Origin: JAAYEL01 sp964345835
GTDB lineage: Bacteria; Bacillota; Clostridia; Tissierellales; Peptoniphilaceae
Assembly: GCA_964345835.1 (NCBI GenBank)
Contig: CAYFSL010000001.1
Coordinates: 62,001-126,000 of the forward strand
Direction of reading: 5' to 3'
DNA: 64,000 nt
Position numbers and translations under genes: made by a program. Numbering within the stretch: position 1 is the stretch's first letter; every line of letters begins with the position of its first letter. Below the pieces are notes generated by a model, which was not told where the DNA came from, did not search any database, and was given only the letters and a program-made list of their open reading frames with translations. Positions 1 through 8,685 of the stretch are shown here, piece by piece.

Positions 1-2
1 TA

Positions 3-1424
3 AAGGAGAGGGGGAAATTTCTTGGGATGGCCCAAGCTGATACAAGCTTCCTAAATGCAAAAACAGGACTTGACCACCTAGAAGAGCTTGGGGTAACCCA
101 TGTCCACCTATTGCCAGTGTATGATTTTATATCTGTTGATGAGAAAAAAAACTTGGTTGATTACCCTGACAATTATAATTGGGGCTATGATCCTGAGCTA
201 TATAATACGGTTGAGGGAAGTTATTCTACAAATCCATATGATCCAAAGAGTAGAATTTATGAGCTCAAATATCTAGTACAAAAACTACATGAAAGAGGTA
301 TTTCTGTTGTATTAGATGTTGTCTATAACCATACATTTAAAACCCTTGATTCAAATTTTAATATACTTGCACCTAATTACTACTATAGGAATGTTGAAGG
401 TAATTTTTCAAATGCCTCAGGCTGTGGCAATGAATTTGCTAGTGATAAAAAGTATGGAAGAAAATTTATTATAGATTCTCTTAAATACTGGGTAGAAGAA
501 TTCAAGGTAGATGGATTTAGATTCGACCTTATGGCAATCCTAGATATAGATACGATTCTTATGGCTATAGAAGAATTGAGGGAAATTAACCCAAACATTA
601 TCATTTATGGAGAGCCTTGGATGGCATTAGATTCCCTTCTTCCCTATGATAAGCAGATTACAATTGGCAAGCAAAAGGGACATGATTTTGCCATATTCAA
701 TCCATTTTACAGGGACGCACTAAGAGGGGATAATGACGGTTCATCTTGGGGATACATTCAGGGCGATTATTCTTTTAAGGGGCAAATCCAGGAAGGAATT
801 GCAGGTTCAATTGGTTTTTTTGGAGATTATTCCAACTTTTCAAACCCTCTTGAATCAATAAATTATTTTAATGCTCATGACAACTTGATCTTCCAAGATA
901 AGTTAGTAAAGTCTGGTATAGATAAGGCTAACTGGGAAAATATGACAAGGATGGCCTTCTCCATTCTTATGATGAGCCAGGGGATCCCATTTTTCCATGC
1001 GGGCAATGAATTTTTAAGGGATAAGAAGCTTGACTACAATAGCTATAATTCTTCATCCGAAGTAAATGGAATTGATTGGTCCCTAAAAAAAGAATATTAT
1101 AAAACCTTTAAGCTGGTCAAAGATTTGATAAAATTTAGGAAGGAAGTTGGAATTTTTAACCTTCATACGAGGGATGAGATTTTAGAATCTATTCACTTTC
1201 TTGATGTAAAAGAGGACTATATAATTGCCTTTACAATTAAGCGGGGAGAAAAAACATATTTAATTGTCCATAACTCATCTGATAGAAGTGTTAAAGATTT
1301 TATTAAAATAGAAAGTGGTCGCCTAATATGGAGTAACGGATTTAGGGATGACCTTGTTAATAGGATTAATATAGACAACTTTACCAGTAATGTATATGAA
1401 ATAGGGGGAAATAATGAATTTTAA
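3..1424 (+). CDS. pulA: Type I pullulanase, C-terminal part (5' end outside window)
   Basis: Cytoplasmic or secreted GH13 debranching enzyme that hydrolyses alpha-1,6 links in pullulan, glycogen or starch. The frame is open to the left edge (residues KERGKFLG precede the first Met at 27), so the true start lies upstream. Numbering from that Met, the type I pullulanase signature YNWGYDP is at about 50-56, GH13 region I DVVYNH at 97-102, region II GFRFDLM with nucleophile Asp167, region III YGEPW with acid/base Glu196, and a region IV NAHDN motif near 286. The catalytic barrel and a short beta C-domain are complete. It overlaps the next gene by 11 bases, which suggests translational coupling with the phosphohexomutase in alpha-glucan use. 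Confidence 0.93.
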   Translation, partial: KERGKFLGMAQADTSFLNAKTGLDHLEELGVTHVHLLPVYDFISVDEKKNLVDYPDNYNWGYDPELYNTVEGSYSTNPYDPKSRIYELKYLVQKLHERGISVVLDVVYNHTFKTLDSNFNILAPNYYYRNVEGNFSNASGCGNEFASDKKYGRKFIIDSLKYWVEEFKVDGFRFDLMAILDIDTILMAIEELREINPNIIIYGEPWMALDSLLPYDKQITIGKQKGHDFAIFNPFYRDALRGDNDGSSWGYIQGDYSFKGQIQEGIAGSIGFFGDYSNFSNPLESINYFNAHDNLIFQDKLVKSGIDKANWENMTRMAFSILMMSQGIPFFHAGNEFLRDKKLDYNSYNSSSEVNGIDWSLKKEYYKTFKLVKDLIKFRKEVGIFNLHTRDEILESIHFLDVKEDYIIAFTIKRGEKTYLIVHNSSDRSVKDFIKIESGRLIWSNGFRDDLVNRINIDNFTSNVYEIGGNNEF

Positions 1425-3108
1425 GGAAAAGTATATCCAATGGCTTGAAAATGATTTTTTTGACGAGGAAACTAGAGAAGAACTTATATCTATAAAAGCT
1501 GATGAAGCGGAGATTGAAGATAGGTTTTATAAAGATCTTGAATTTGGTACAGCAGGACTTAGAGGTAAGCTTGGGGCTGGTAGCAATAGGATGAACAAGT
1601 ATACAGTATCTTTGGCTACTCAAGGACTTGCAGAAACCATTAAATCCTACGGCCAAGAGGCTATGGATAGGGGGGTTGTAATTTCCCATGATGTTAGACA
1701 CATGTCTAAGGAGTTTTCGGAAATTACTGCATCTGTCTTGGCAGCAAATGGTATAAAGGTATATATTCATAAGGACATAACTCCAACTCCAGTTTTATCT
1801 TATTCTATAAGAAAACTAGGAACAATTTCAGGGGTAATGATAACTGCAAGCCACAATCCAAAGCAATATAACGGATATAAGGCATATTGGGAAGAGGGAT
1901 CCCAAATCCTTGAAGGAATTGCCAATCAAATTCTTGAGAATATGAATAAGATAGGTGATTATTCAAAGGTTACAACAATGGACTTTGAAGAAGGCCTTGA
2001 GAAAGGAATAATTGAGTGGGTTGATCCTTCTGTTATAGAGTCATATGTAGCAGATGTATTAAGCCTAGCTATAGAAGATGACCTTGTAGATAAGAATGTA
2101 TGTGTAGTATATTCACCACTTAATGGAACAGGTAATACCTTGGTTAGAAGGATTCTTGACGAAAGAGGATTTACCAATGTTCATGTTGTAAAAGAACAAG
2201 AACAACCAGACCCAGATTTCACTACAGTAGGATATCCTAATCCAGAAGACCCACAAGCTTTTAAATATTCAATTGAATTAGGTAAAGAGATTGGGGCTGA
2301 CCTATTAATAGCAACTGACCCCGATGCGGACAGGACCGCCCTAGAAGTTAGAGATAAGAATGGTGAATATGTCTTTCTAAATGGTAATAAGATAGGTGCT
2401 TTATTAGCCCATTATATTCTTTCTAGGCTTGATGCCAATAATAAGCTTCCAGAAAATGGCGCTATAGTCAAGTCTATAGTTACAGGAGACCTATCTAAGG
2501 TGGTTGCAAAAGATCATGGTGTTGAGACCCTTGATGTGTTAACAGGATTTAAGAACATTTTTGCTCCTGCCAATGAATGGGATGAAACTAAGGAAAAAAC
2601 ATTTATATATGGCTTTGAAGAAAGTATAGGATATAATTATGGAACATTTGTAAGGGACAAAGATGCGGTTTCATCTTCAATGATGGTTGCTGAGATGGCA
2701 GGTTTTTATAAAAAACAAGGTAAGTCCCTACTAGATGTCCTAGATGATCTTTATGATCAATACGGTTATTATGGGGACAAGTTAATATCAATAGTTCTTG
2801 AGGGAGCAGATGGTCAGGCCTTAATTTCTAGAATTATGGAAGACTATAGGGCAAATCCTTTAAAAGAGATTGGAAATATTAAACTTGATAAAATAATAGA
2901 CTATCAAAATGATGAGACAGGATTACCAAAGTCTAATGTGCTTAAATACATCTATGATGACGGATCTTGGTTTGTTGTGAGACCTTCCGGTACTGAACCT
3001 AAGATCAAACTTTATATTTACTCAGTAGCAGAAACTAAGGAAGAAGGCGACAAAAAGATAGAAGAAATCTTTGCTGTTGCCCATGAAAAGATTAAATTAG
3101 TAAAATAA
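1414..3108 (+). CDS. pgcA: Phosphoglucomutase/phosphomannomutase
   Basis: Alpha-D-phosphohexomutase interconverting hexose 1- and 6-phosphates, feeding glucose 1-phosphate from glucan breakdown into glycolysis or UDP-glucose synthesis. The 564-residue length is normal for the Firmicute PgcA type. Visible motifs are GTAGLRG (46-52), the catalytic phosphoserine loop TASHNP with Ser146, the metal-binding loop ATDPDADR in the middle, and the phosphate-binding loop RPSGTEPKIK near the C terminus. The start overlaps the end of the pullulanase gene and has a purine-rich AGGGGGAA ahead of it. Glucose versus mannose preference cannot be told from sequence. Confidence 0.95.
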   Translation: MNFKEKYIQWLENDFFDEETREELISIKADEAEIEDRFYKDLEFGTAGLRGKLGAGSNRMNKYTVSLATQGLAETIKSYGQEAMDRGVVISHDVRHMSKEFSEITASVLAANGIKVYIHKDITPTPVLSYSIRKLGTISGVMITASHNPKQYNGYKAYWEEGSQILEGIANQILENMNKIGDYSKVTTMDFEEGLEKGIIEWVDPSVIESYVADVLSLAIEDDLVDKNVCVVYSPLNGTGNTLVRRILDERGFTNVHVVKEQEQPDPDFTTVGYPNPEDPQAFKYSIELGKEIGADLLIATDPDADRTALEVRDKNGEYVFLNGNKIGALLAHYILSRLDANNKLPENGAIVKSIVTGDLSKVVAKDHGVETLDVLTGFKNIFAPANEWDETKEKTFIYGFEESIGYNYGTFVRDKDAVSSSMMVAEMAGFYKKQGKSLLDVLDDLYDQYGYYGDKLISIVLEGADGQALISRIMEDYRANPLKEIGNIKLDKIIDYQNDETGLPKSNVLKYIYDDGSWFVVRPSGTEPKIKLYIYSVAETKEEGDKKIEEIFAVAHEKIKLVK

Positions 3109-3113
3109 TTATG

Positions 3114-3146
3114 AGGATATAGGGATTTATTCTCTATATCCTTTTA
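3114..3146 (+). terminator. Rho-independent terminator after pgcA
   Basis: Inverted repeat AGGATATAG (3114-3122) / CTATATCCT (3134-3142) followed by TTTT. It separates the pullulanase-pgcA pair from the pyruvate-kinase-like gene. The U tract is short, so some read-through is likely. Confidence 0.6.
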
Positions 3147-3180
3147 AAGTTATTTGATAGTTAAAAGGAGAAGGTATACA

Positions 3181-4161
3181 ATGCAATACTTTGCAACCCT
3201 AGGACCGAATTTTAATACATTGGATGATATAAATAAGGCAAGAAGGCTTGGTCTTGATGGGGTAAGGATAAACCTATCTCATTCAAAGCTGAAAGATATA
3301 AGTGGCTGGCTGGATAATATAAGGGAAAGCGACGAAAAATTTTGTGAAAATCTCGAGATTATTATCGATATAAAGGGTATTGAGGAAAGGGTAAAAATCC
3401 TTGCAGATATCCTTGTTAACGCTGGAGATAGACTAGTCTTTAGGAGTCAATCTAAAATAATGGAGGAAAATATTGTCTATATTTCAGAAAGAATAAAAGA
3501 TAAGCTTGAATTATATGACAGGATTTCAGTTGACGACGGAAATATAATATTTGAACTCATTGAAAAAAAAGGAGAAGATTTCATCTTCATAGCAAAAAAC
3601 AGCCTATGCTTACATAATAATAAGAGTATTTCTATACTTGGTAAATACCTTCAAAATTCTAATGTGAGTAAAGAAGATATTGAAAATATCATTTATTCAA
3701 AAAAATATGGGGTAAAATCTTTCATGCTTCCTTTCATTAGAACCTCTGAAGATATCAGCTCATTTACAAGCATTTTAGAATCGATGGATATATACGATTA
3801 CTCTATATATTCTAAAATTGAGGATGATTTAGGGGTAAAAAACATCGAAGAAATAATTGAGGCTAGTGATGTTGTAGTTATAGCTAGAGGAGATCTTGGC
3901 AACAACTGTGGAATTTTAAAAGTTAGCCCTATACAAAAATATATTTCTAGAAAGTGCCGTGAAAAAAATGCAAGTTTTATGGTAGTAACTCAATTGCTTA
4001 ATTCTATGGTAGACAATCCAAAGCCTACTAGGGCGGAGCTAAATGATATTTATAATTCCAGCCTGGATGGAGCAGATTATCTTATGCTTACTGGAGAAAC
4101 AGCGGTTGGTAAATACCCCTTAGAAGCTATTGACTTTCTTATAAAAGGATCTAAAATCTAA
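3181..4161 (+). CDS. Short pyruvate-kinase-like protein lacking the C-terminal domain
   Basis: About 326 residues, against roughly 470-590 for ordinary pyruvate kinase. The barrel is recognisable: RINLSHS (R and N/S nucleotide-binding residues), DIKG and VDDG of the B-domain region, SKIED with the catalytic-type Lys, ARGDLG metal site, TQLLNSM and NPKPTRAE, and MLTGETAVGKYP. The protein then stops, so the regulatory C domain is absent. I chose ATG 3181 because AAAAGGAGAAGG lies just ahead; the upstream TTG at 3154 has no ribosome site. It could be an active minimal kinase, a regulator or a diverged paralogue of a full enzyme elsewhere. The PEP/ADP reaction is inferred, not shown. Confidence 0.8.
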   Translation: MQYFATLGPNFNTLDDINKARRLGLDGVRINLSHSKLKDISGWLDNIRESDEKFCENLEIIIDIKGIEERVKILADILVNAGDRLVFRSQSKIMEENIVYISERIKDKLELYDRISVDDGNIIFELIEKKGEDFIFIAKNSLCLHNNKSISILGKYLQNSNVSKEDIENIIYSKKYGVKSFMLPFIRTSEDISSFTSILESMDIYDYSIYSKIEDDLGVKNIEEIIEASDVVVIARGDLGNNCGILKVSPIQKYISRKCREKNASFMVVTQLLNSMVDNPKPTRAELNDIYNSSLDGADYLMLTGETAVGKYPLEAIDFLIKGSKI

Positions 4162-4187
4162 TGACAGACAAATAATTAGGAGAAAAT

Positions 4188-5378
4188 ATGTTTGAAGATA
4201 TTTTTACTTTAATACTTAAAGCGGAGAAGACTTTAAAAGGACAAACAAATATAACCCCAATATTTACAGCATCTTATCTTGGCGAGGGCATATTTATAAA
4301 AATGGAAAACCTTCAAAGGACAGGGTCGTTTAAGTATAGGGGGGCCTATAATAAAATTCATAACCTTTCGGATGAAGAAAAGAAAAAAGGGGTGGTAGCC
4401 TCTTCGGCAGGTAACCATGCCCAGGGGGTGGCCAAGTCTGCAAGCTCACAAAAGATCCAATCTACCATATTCATTCCCTCTGTTGCTCCAATAGCAAAGA
4501 TTGAGGCAACTAGGAGATATGGGGCGGAAGTTAAGATAGTTGACGGGGTCTATGATGATGCCTACAAGGCTGCTAAGAAATTTTCTGATGATAATGATAA
4601 GACCTTTATCCATCCTTTTGACGATAAGTACGTTATAGCAGGTCAAGGAACAATAGGATTAGAAATCTTAGACCAACTACCAGATGTTGAAAGGATAATT
4701 GTACCAGTCGGTGGTGGAGGATTAATCTCTGGTATTGCTATAGCAGTTAAGACCTTAAAGCCAGATGTAGAAATTATAGGCGTTGAACCAGAATCGGCTG
4801 CTAGCATGAAAAAGTCCCTGGAGAAAAATGAACTTACACAAATAGATATTACACCTTCAATAGCAGATGGAATTGCTGTAAAAAAACCAGGAGAATTAAC
4901 TTTTTCAATAATTAAGGAGTTGGTGGATTCTATAGTTACAGTATCTGATGGGGAAATAGCTGGTGCTATACTTAATATGCTAGAAAAGAGTAAGATTGTA
5001 TCCGAAGGGGCTGGAGCGGCTTCAATTGCTGCCCTTGACAAGTTCAATGATGGAAAACTAACATGTTGCTTGTTGTCAGGAGGCAACATTAATGTTAACA
5101 TGATATCAAGAATTATCCAAAAGGGCTTGTATGAGAGTGGCAGACAGGCAGAAATAACAACAATGCTCCCAGATAAGCCAGGAGAGCTTATTAAGTTTCT
5201 GGATATATTTAGTAAGATGGAAGCTAATATTCTTACAGTTAATCAGTTTGTCGAGCACGAGAAAAATCAAATTGGAAGTTTTATTGTAAGAGTAGTACTT
5301 GAAACAAAGAATTTCGATCAGATTGATGAGATTCACAAGCTGCTTAGAAAAAGAGGCTATGACTATATAAAAATTTAG
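4188..5378 (+). CDS. ilvA: Threonine ammonia-lyase (threonine dehydratase)
   Basis: PLP enzyme deaminating threonine to 2-oxobutanoate, either for isoleucine synthesis or for catabolic ATP yield in anaerobes. The PLP lysine is Lys49 in RTGSFKYRGA; the glycine-rich phosphate loop VGGGGLISG follows at about 172-180, and SSAGNHAQG is also present. The C terminus (about 320-396) has one ACT-like domain (MLPDKPGEL), the architecture of 400-residue enzymes often called TdcB/IlvA. No other isoleucine gene is nearby, so a catabolic role is as likely as a biosynthetic one. Starts 26 bases after the pyruvate-kinase-like gene with AGGAG ahead. Confidence 0.92.
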   Translation: MFEDIFTLILKAEKTLKGQTNITPIFTASYLGEGIFIKMENLQRTGSFKYRGAYNKIHNLSDEEKKKGVVASSAGNHAQGVAKSASSQKIQSTIFIPSVAPIAKIEATRRYGAEVKIVDGVYDDAYKAAKKFSDDNDKTFIHPFDDKYVIAGQGTIGLEILDQLPDVERIIVPVGGGGLISGIAIAVKTLKPDVEIIGVEPESAASMKKSLEKNELTQIDITPSIADGIAVKKPGELTFSIIKELVDSIVTVSDGEIAGAILNMLEKSKIVSEGAGAASIAALDKFNDGKLTCCLLSGGNINVNMISRIIQKGLYESGRQAEITTMLPDKPGELIKFLDIFSKMEANILTVNQFVEHEKNQIGSFIVRVVLETKNFDQIDEIHKLLRKRGYDYIKI

Positions 5379-5429
5379 GACAGTTATGATAGGGGGATAT
5401 GATTGTAGGAGTACATCATAAAGTTTACT

Positions 5430-5948
5430 ATGGATTTTGTATTTGATTTGTTGAGGTTGATATTCTTTACTAAAATATTTGGTGATATTGACTTATATAC
5501 TATATTGTCGAATTTATTTAAATATATCTTTGTGTTTATAGTCCTATACTATGTATATATTATCGTGAGGGTAATATTTTTAGATATTAGGACTGTATTT
5601 GAAGATGAAAGGATAAAGAAGTCATTTCTAGAAAAAATTGATGACCAGTTAGGAGATAAAGAGGGAAGAAAAGTGTTTGTCTTACATGATTTCAATAGTG
5701 TAGGAAGGGATTATAGCAATGATATAATATTGCAAGATTCTCTCGTATCTAGGAGGCATGCAATAATTATATGGAAGAATGATGGATATTATCTCGAAGA
5801 TATGAAATCTTCAAATGGAAGCTTTATTAATGGTGAGCGAATTGATGATGCCGTCAAGTTAGATGATGGTGATGTAATATCATTTGGTACACATTCTTTC
5901 AAGTTTAATAGGGGTGAAGAAGCATATGAAGAAGGATATTCTGAATAA
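5430..5948 (+). CDS. Membrane-anchored FHA-domain protein
   Basis: A hydrophobic segment at about residues 25-50 is followed by a short linker and a forkhead-associated domain at about 80-165, with the typical GRDYSND, SRRHAII and SSNGSFING elements that read phosphothreonine. The next two genes encode an FtsW/RodA-type and a PBP-type protein in overlapping frames, which echoes the actinobacterial fhaB-rodA-pbpA cluster, so a role in controlling cell-wall synthesis is inferred. No Ser/Thr kinase is visible in the window. The start is uncertain: ATG 5430 is 18 bases past AGGAG (5407-5411), whereas an in-frame ATA at 5418 has 6-base spacing. Confidence 0.85.
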   Translation: MDFVFDLLRLIFFTKIFGDIDLYTILSNLFKYIFVFIVLYYVYIIVRVIFLDIRTVFEDERIKKSFLEKIDDQLGDKEGRKVFVLHDFNSVGRDYSNDIILQDSLVSRRHAIIIWKNDGYYLEDMKSSNGSFINGERIDDAVKLDDGDVISFGTHSFKFNRGEEAYEEGYSE

Positions 5949-7209
5949 CATAAATAAGGTGACAGATAAGGAAAGTCATAGTTCTAGTTTGTCTGTTCTT
6001 TTATTTATAGTTCAATTAATAGGACTTTTATTACTACAGATAAATAATATAGAATCTGCTGACAACCCTTCTTACCTAATGTTGGCTTTACCAGCAATTT
6101 TTATCGTATTTAGTATGCTTTCAACAAGCCTTATTCCTAAGTTATTAAAGGTAGATAATACCTTAAGTATTATAGTAAATATGATTTTTACAATTGGGTT
6201 ATTAACTATAATAAGACTCAGCCCAACAACTGGAAGTCAACACATTATTTGGTATCTTCTATCTCAATTTATATCCTTATTAGTATTTGTAATAATTGCT
6301 AAATGGCCAAGATTTTTTATGAATAAGTTTTTCTTTTATTTTGTAGTTACCTTGGCAACTTTTATTGCAACTTTATTACTTGGCTATAGCAGTGGGGGGG
6401 CCAAAAATTGGATTAGAATAAGTGATTCTATTACAATTCAATTATCGGAGTTTGCAAAGATATCTTACGTCTTTATGTTGGCAAGTTTTTACTACCAATA
6501 TGAGGATTTAAGTAAACTTCCATTTGGGAAATATTACCTAAATATTGCCACCTATATTTTTATAGGGATGTTTTTCCTTCAGGGGGAACTAGGGACTGCA
6601 ATGGTCTTTTTTGCAGTATTTATCCTTTCGATGTTTGTATTTGAAAGGTCTTATCTTAGATTATTTTTAAATATATTATTAGCCTTTGCTGGATTATTTT
6701 TGGCCTATAAACTTTTTGGCCATATCAAGGTAAGGTTTGATATTTGGAGGGACCCTTGGTCTGACTACCACGGAAAGGGATACCAGCCTATCCAGGGTCT
6801 TTTTGCCATAGCTAGTGGAGGCTTATTTGGCTCAGGCCTAGGCCTTGGAAGTCCCAACCTTGTACCCGTAGCTACTTCTGACTTTATAATGCCTGCGGTA
6901 ATAGAAGAAATGGGTATTTTCATGGGTATAGCCTTAGTCTTATTATTTTTAATACTAATATATAAGGGAGTGAAAATATCAATGACAAAAAAAGATATAT
7001 TTACAAGCTCTCTTGCCTTTGGCATAACGATAATATTTGCCTCCCAGGCACTTGTTATGTTTGCAGGAGTATTAAAGATAATCCCTCTTACAGGTATAAC
7101 AACTCCATTTATGAGCTATGGTGGGTCCTCAACCCTAACAAGCTTTATACTATTATATGTATTGCAGTATGCTTCAAAGGAAGGAGTTGAAACTTATGAA
7201 CAACAATAG
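5926..7209 (+). CDS. FtsW/RodA/SpoVE-family peptidoglycan glycosyltransferase
   Basis: SEDS polytopic membrane protein of about 427 residues that polymerises lipid II into glycan strands. Around ten hydrophobic segments are visible, with SEDS hallmarks GGAKNWI, the FAKI stretch, the extracellular GLGLGSPN...DFIMPAVIEEMG region containing the conserved acidic residues, and the C-terminal PFMSYGGSS. Start chosen at ATG 5926, preceded by AGGGGTGAAG; it overlaps the FHA gene by 23 bases. The following PBP overlaps by 14 bases, as expected for a SEDS-transpeptidase pair. Whether it acts in septation (FtsW) or elongation (RodA) cannot be decided from this sequence. Confidence 0.93.
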   Translation: MKKDILNNINKVTDKESHSSSLSVLLFIVQLIGLLLLQINNIESADNPSYLMLALPAIFIVFSMLSTSLIPKLLKVDNTLSIIVNMIFTIGLLTIIRLSPTTGSQHIIWYLLSQFISLLVFVIIAKWPRFFMNKFFFYFVVTLATFIATLLLGYSSGGAKNWIRISDSITIQLSEFAKISYVFMLASFYYQYEDLSKLPFGKYYLNIATYIFIGMFFLQGELGTAMVFFAVFILSMFVFERSYLRLFLNILLAFAGLFLAYKLFGHIKVRFDIWRDPWSDYHGKGYQPIQGLFAIASGGLFGSGLGLGSPNLVPVATSDFIMPAVIEEMGIFMGIALVLLFLILIYKGVKISMTKKDIFTSSLAFGITIIFASQALVMFAGVLKIIPLTGITTPFMSYGGSSTLTSFILLYVLQYASKEGVETYEQQ

Positions 7210-8596
7210 GAAAAAGAAGCTATTTGTAGTTCTGATCTTATTACTTATTTCCTTTCTAGCAATCGTTTTATATATGACCTATTTTCAAATTTTTAAGGCT
7301 GAATTTTATGCTAACCATAAATTTAATGCTAGAAATTGGGTTGACGAATCCAGGGTTATGAGAGGGGAAATCCTCGATAGAAAAGGAAATACCCTAGCCT
7401 ATAGTCAAAAAGAAAAGGATAAGGGAATAAAGAGATACTACACATATGACTACCTATATTCACCAATTATAGGCTACTCTTCAAAAGAACTTGGGAATAC
7501 TGGTATTGAGCAATCTTTTAATAGAGAGCTTCTCAACATAACTACAAATAGTGATTTTATCACAAGATTGGAAGGTATATACAAACAAAGCGATAAAGGT
7601 AAAGATGTATATTTGACAATTGATTCAGATATTCAATCCTATATGTATAATTTATTAAATGGATATAGGGGGGCAATAATTGTTAGTGATCCTGAAACAG
7701 GGGATATTATTGCAATGGTTTCAAGACCGACCTACAATGTTAACAATCTAAAAAAAGATTGGGATAAATTAATTTCATCAAATAATGGTGTTATGATTAA
7801 TCGTGCCAGCCAGGGCCTATATACTCCTGGTTCAATATTTAAGCTAGTTTCTTCTATTGTTTTTTTAGAAAATGATATTGACTTAGATTATAATGATGAA
7901 GGTTCTACTGTTATTAATGGATATAAGATAAGCAACTATAAAAATAGGGCTTATGGTGATATAAGTCTAAGGGAGGCACTTATGCATTCATCAAATGCCT
8001 ACTTTGCTGATAAGTCGAAATTAGTAACAAACTCTGACTTCCAAAAAGTAATAGACAATTTGATGATAGGGGGAAAATATCCTTTTGATTTAGCAAAGTC
8101 TGATTCTAGAACATATTTTAGTAAAAATATTGACGAATTAGAGAAAGCTGTCACAGCATTTGGTCAAGGTAAGACAATGGTAACTCCCCTAGATATGTCT
8201 AACCTAATATCTGCAGTTGCAAATGATGGTGTAATGATGCAACCTAGGATTGTTAATAAGACAAGCTTAGATGGGAGTGAAAGCATTATTTCTGAAAAAA
8301 CCTTATCAAAAGCAATTGATAGGTCTATAAACGATAAACTTAAGGATTATCTAGAGTCAACTGCAAAAAGTAATAAGGTTGTTTTAAGAAATGGTAAAGC
8401 CTTGGCCGGTAAGACGGGTACAGCTGAAGTAGAAGACACAAGTAATCTTTGGTATATAGGCTATGGTCCAGCGGATAGGCCTAAATACGCTGTAACTGTC
8501 GTTCTTGAAGATACAGGATTAGAAAATGGACATAAGGCAAAGGAACTTTTTATAAGAGCTATGAACTATCTTCTTATCGATAAGGAAGATAGCTAA
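7196..8596 (+). CDS. Class B-like penicillin-binding protein (transpeptidase)
   Basis: Membrane-anchored D,D-transpeptidase that would crosslink the glycan made by the adjacent SEDS protein. One N-terminal signal anchor (about 6-28) is followed by a short dimerisation-type region and the transpeptidase domain. The three active-site motifs are SIFK with Ser213, SSN at 265-267, and KTG at 406-408. At 466 residues it resembles the short PbpA type rather than the larger PBP2 types. ATG 7196 follows AAGGAG and overlaps the upstream gene. The operon ends after it at a terminator. Confidence 0.92.
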   Translation: MNNNRKKKLFVVLILLLISFLAIVLYMTYFQIFKAEFYANHKFNARNWVDESRVMRGEILDRKGNTLAYSQKEKDKGIKRYYTYDYLYSPIIGYSSKELGNTGIEQSFNRELLNITTNSDFITRLEGIYKQSDKGKDVYLTIDSDIQSYMYNLLNGYRGAIIVSDPETGDIIAMVSRPTYNVNNLKKDWDKLISSNNGVMINRASQGLYTPGSIFKLVSSIVFLENDIDLDYNDEGSTVINGYKISNYKNRAYGDISLREALMHSSNAYFADKSKLVTNSDFQKVIDNLMIGGKYPFDLAKSDSRTYFSKNIDELEKAVTAFGQGKTMVTPLDMSNLISAVANDGVMMQPRIVNKTSLDGSESIISEKTLSKAIDRSINDKLKDYLESTAKSNKVVLRNGKALAGKTGTAEVEDTSNLWYIGYGPADRPKYAVTVVLEDTGLENGHKAKELFIRAMNYLLIDKEDS

Positions 8597-8611
8597 CAAA
8601 ATCACTAAAAT

Positions 8612-8641
8612 AAGGGCTGGATAGTTTTCTAGCCCTTTTAA
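8612..8641 (+). terminator. Rho-independent terminator of the FHA-SEDS-PBP operon
   Basis: Stem AAGGGCT (8612-8618) / AGCCCTT (8631-8637) with a 12-base loop, followed by TTTT. Confidence 0.75.
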
Positions 8642-8685
8642 TGTGTTAAGAGTTAACATGATTTAATATAATCGAAGGAGATGAC

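Noticed and set aside
4643..5101. 152-codon - strand frame inside ilvA
   Set aside because: Antisense shadow of a conserved enzyme; no ribosome site, low-complexity residues and no domain.
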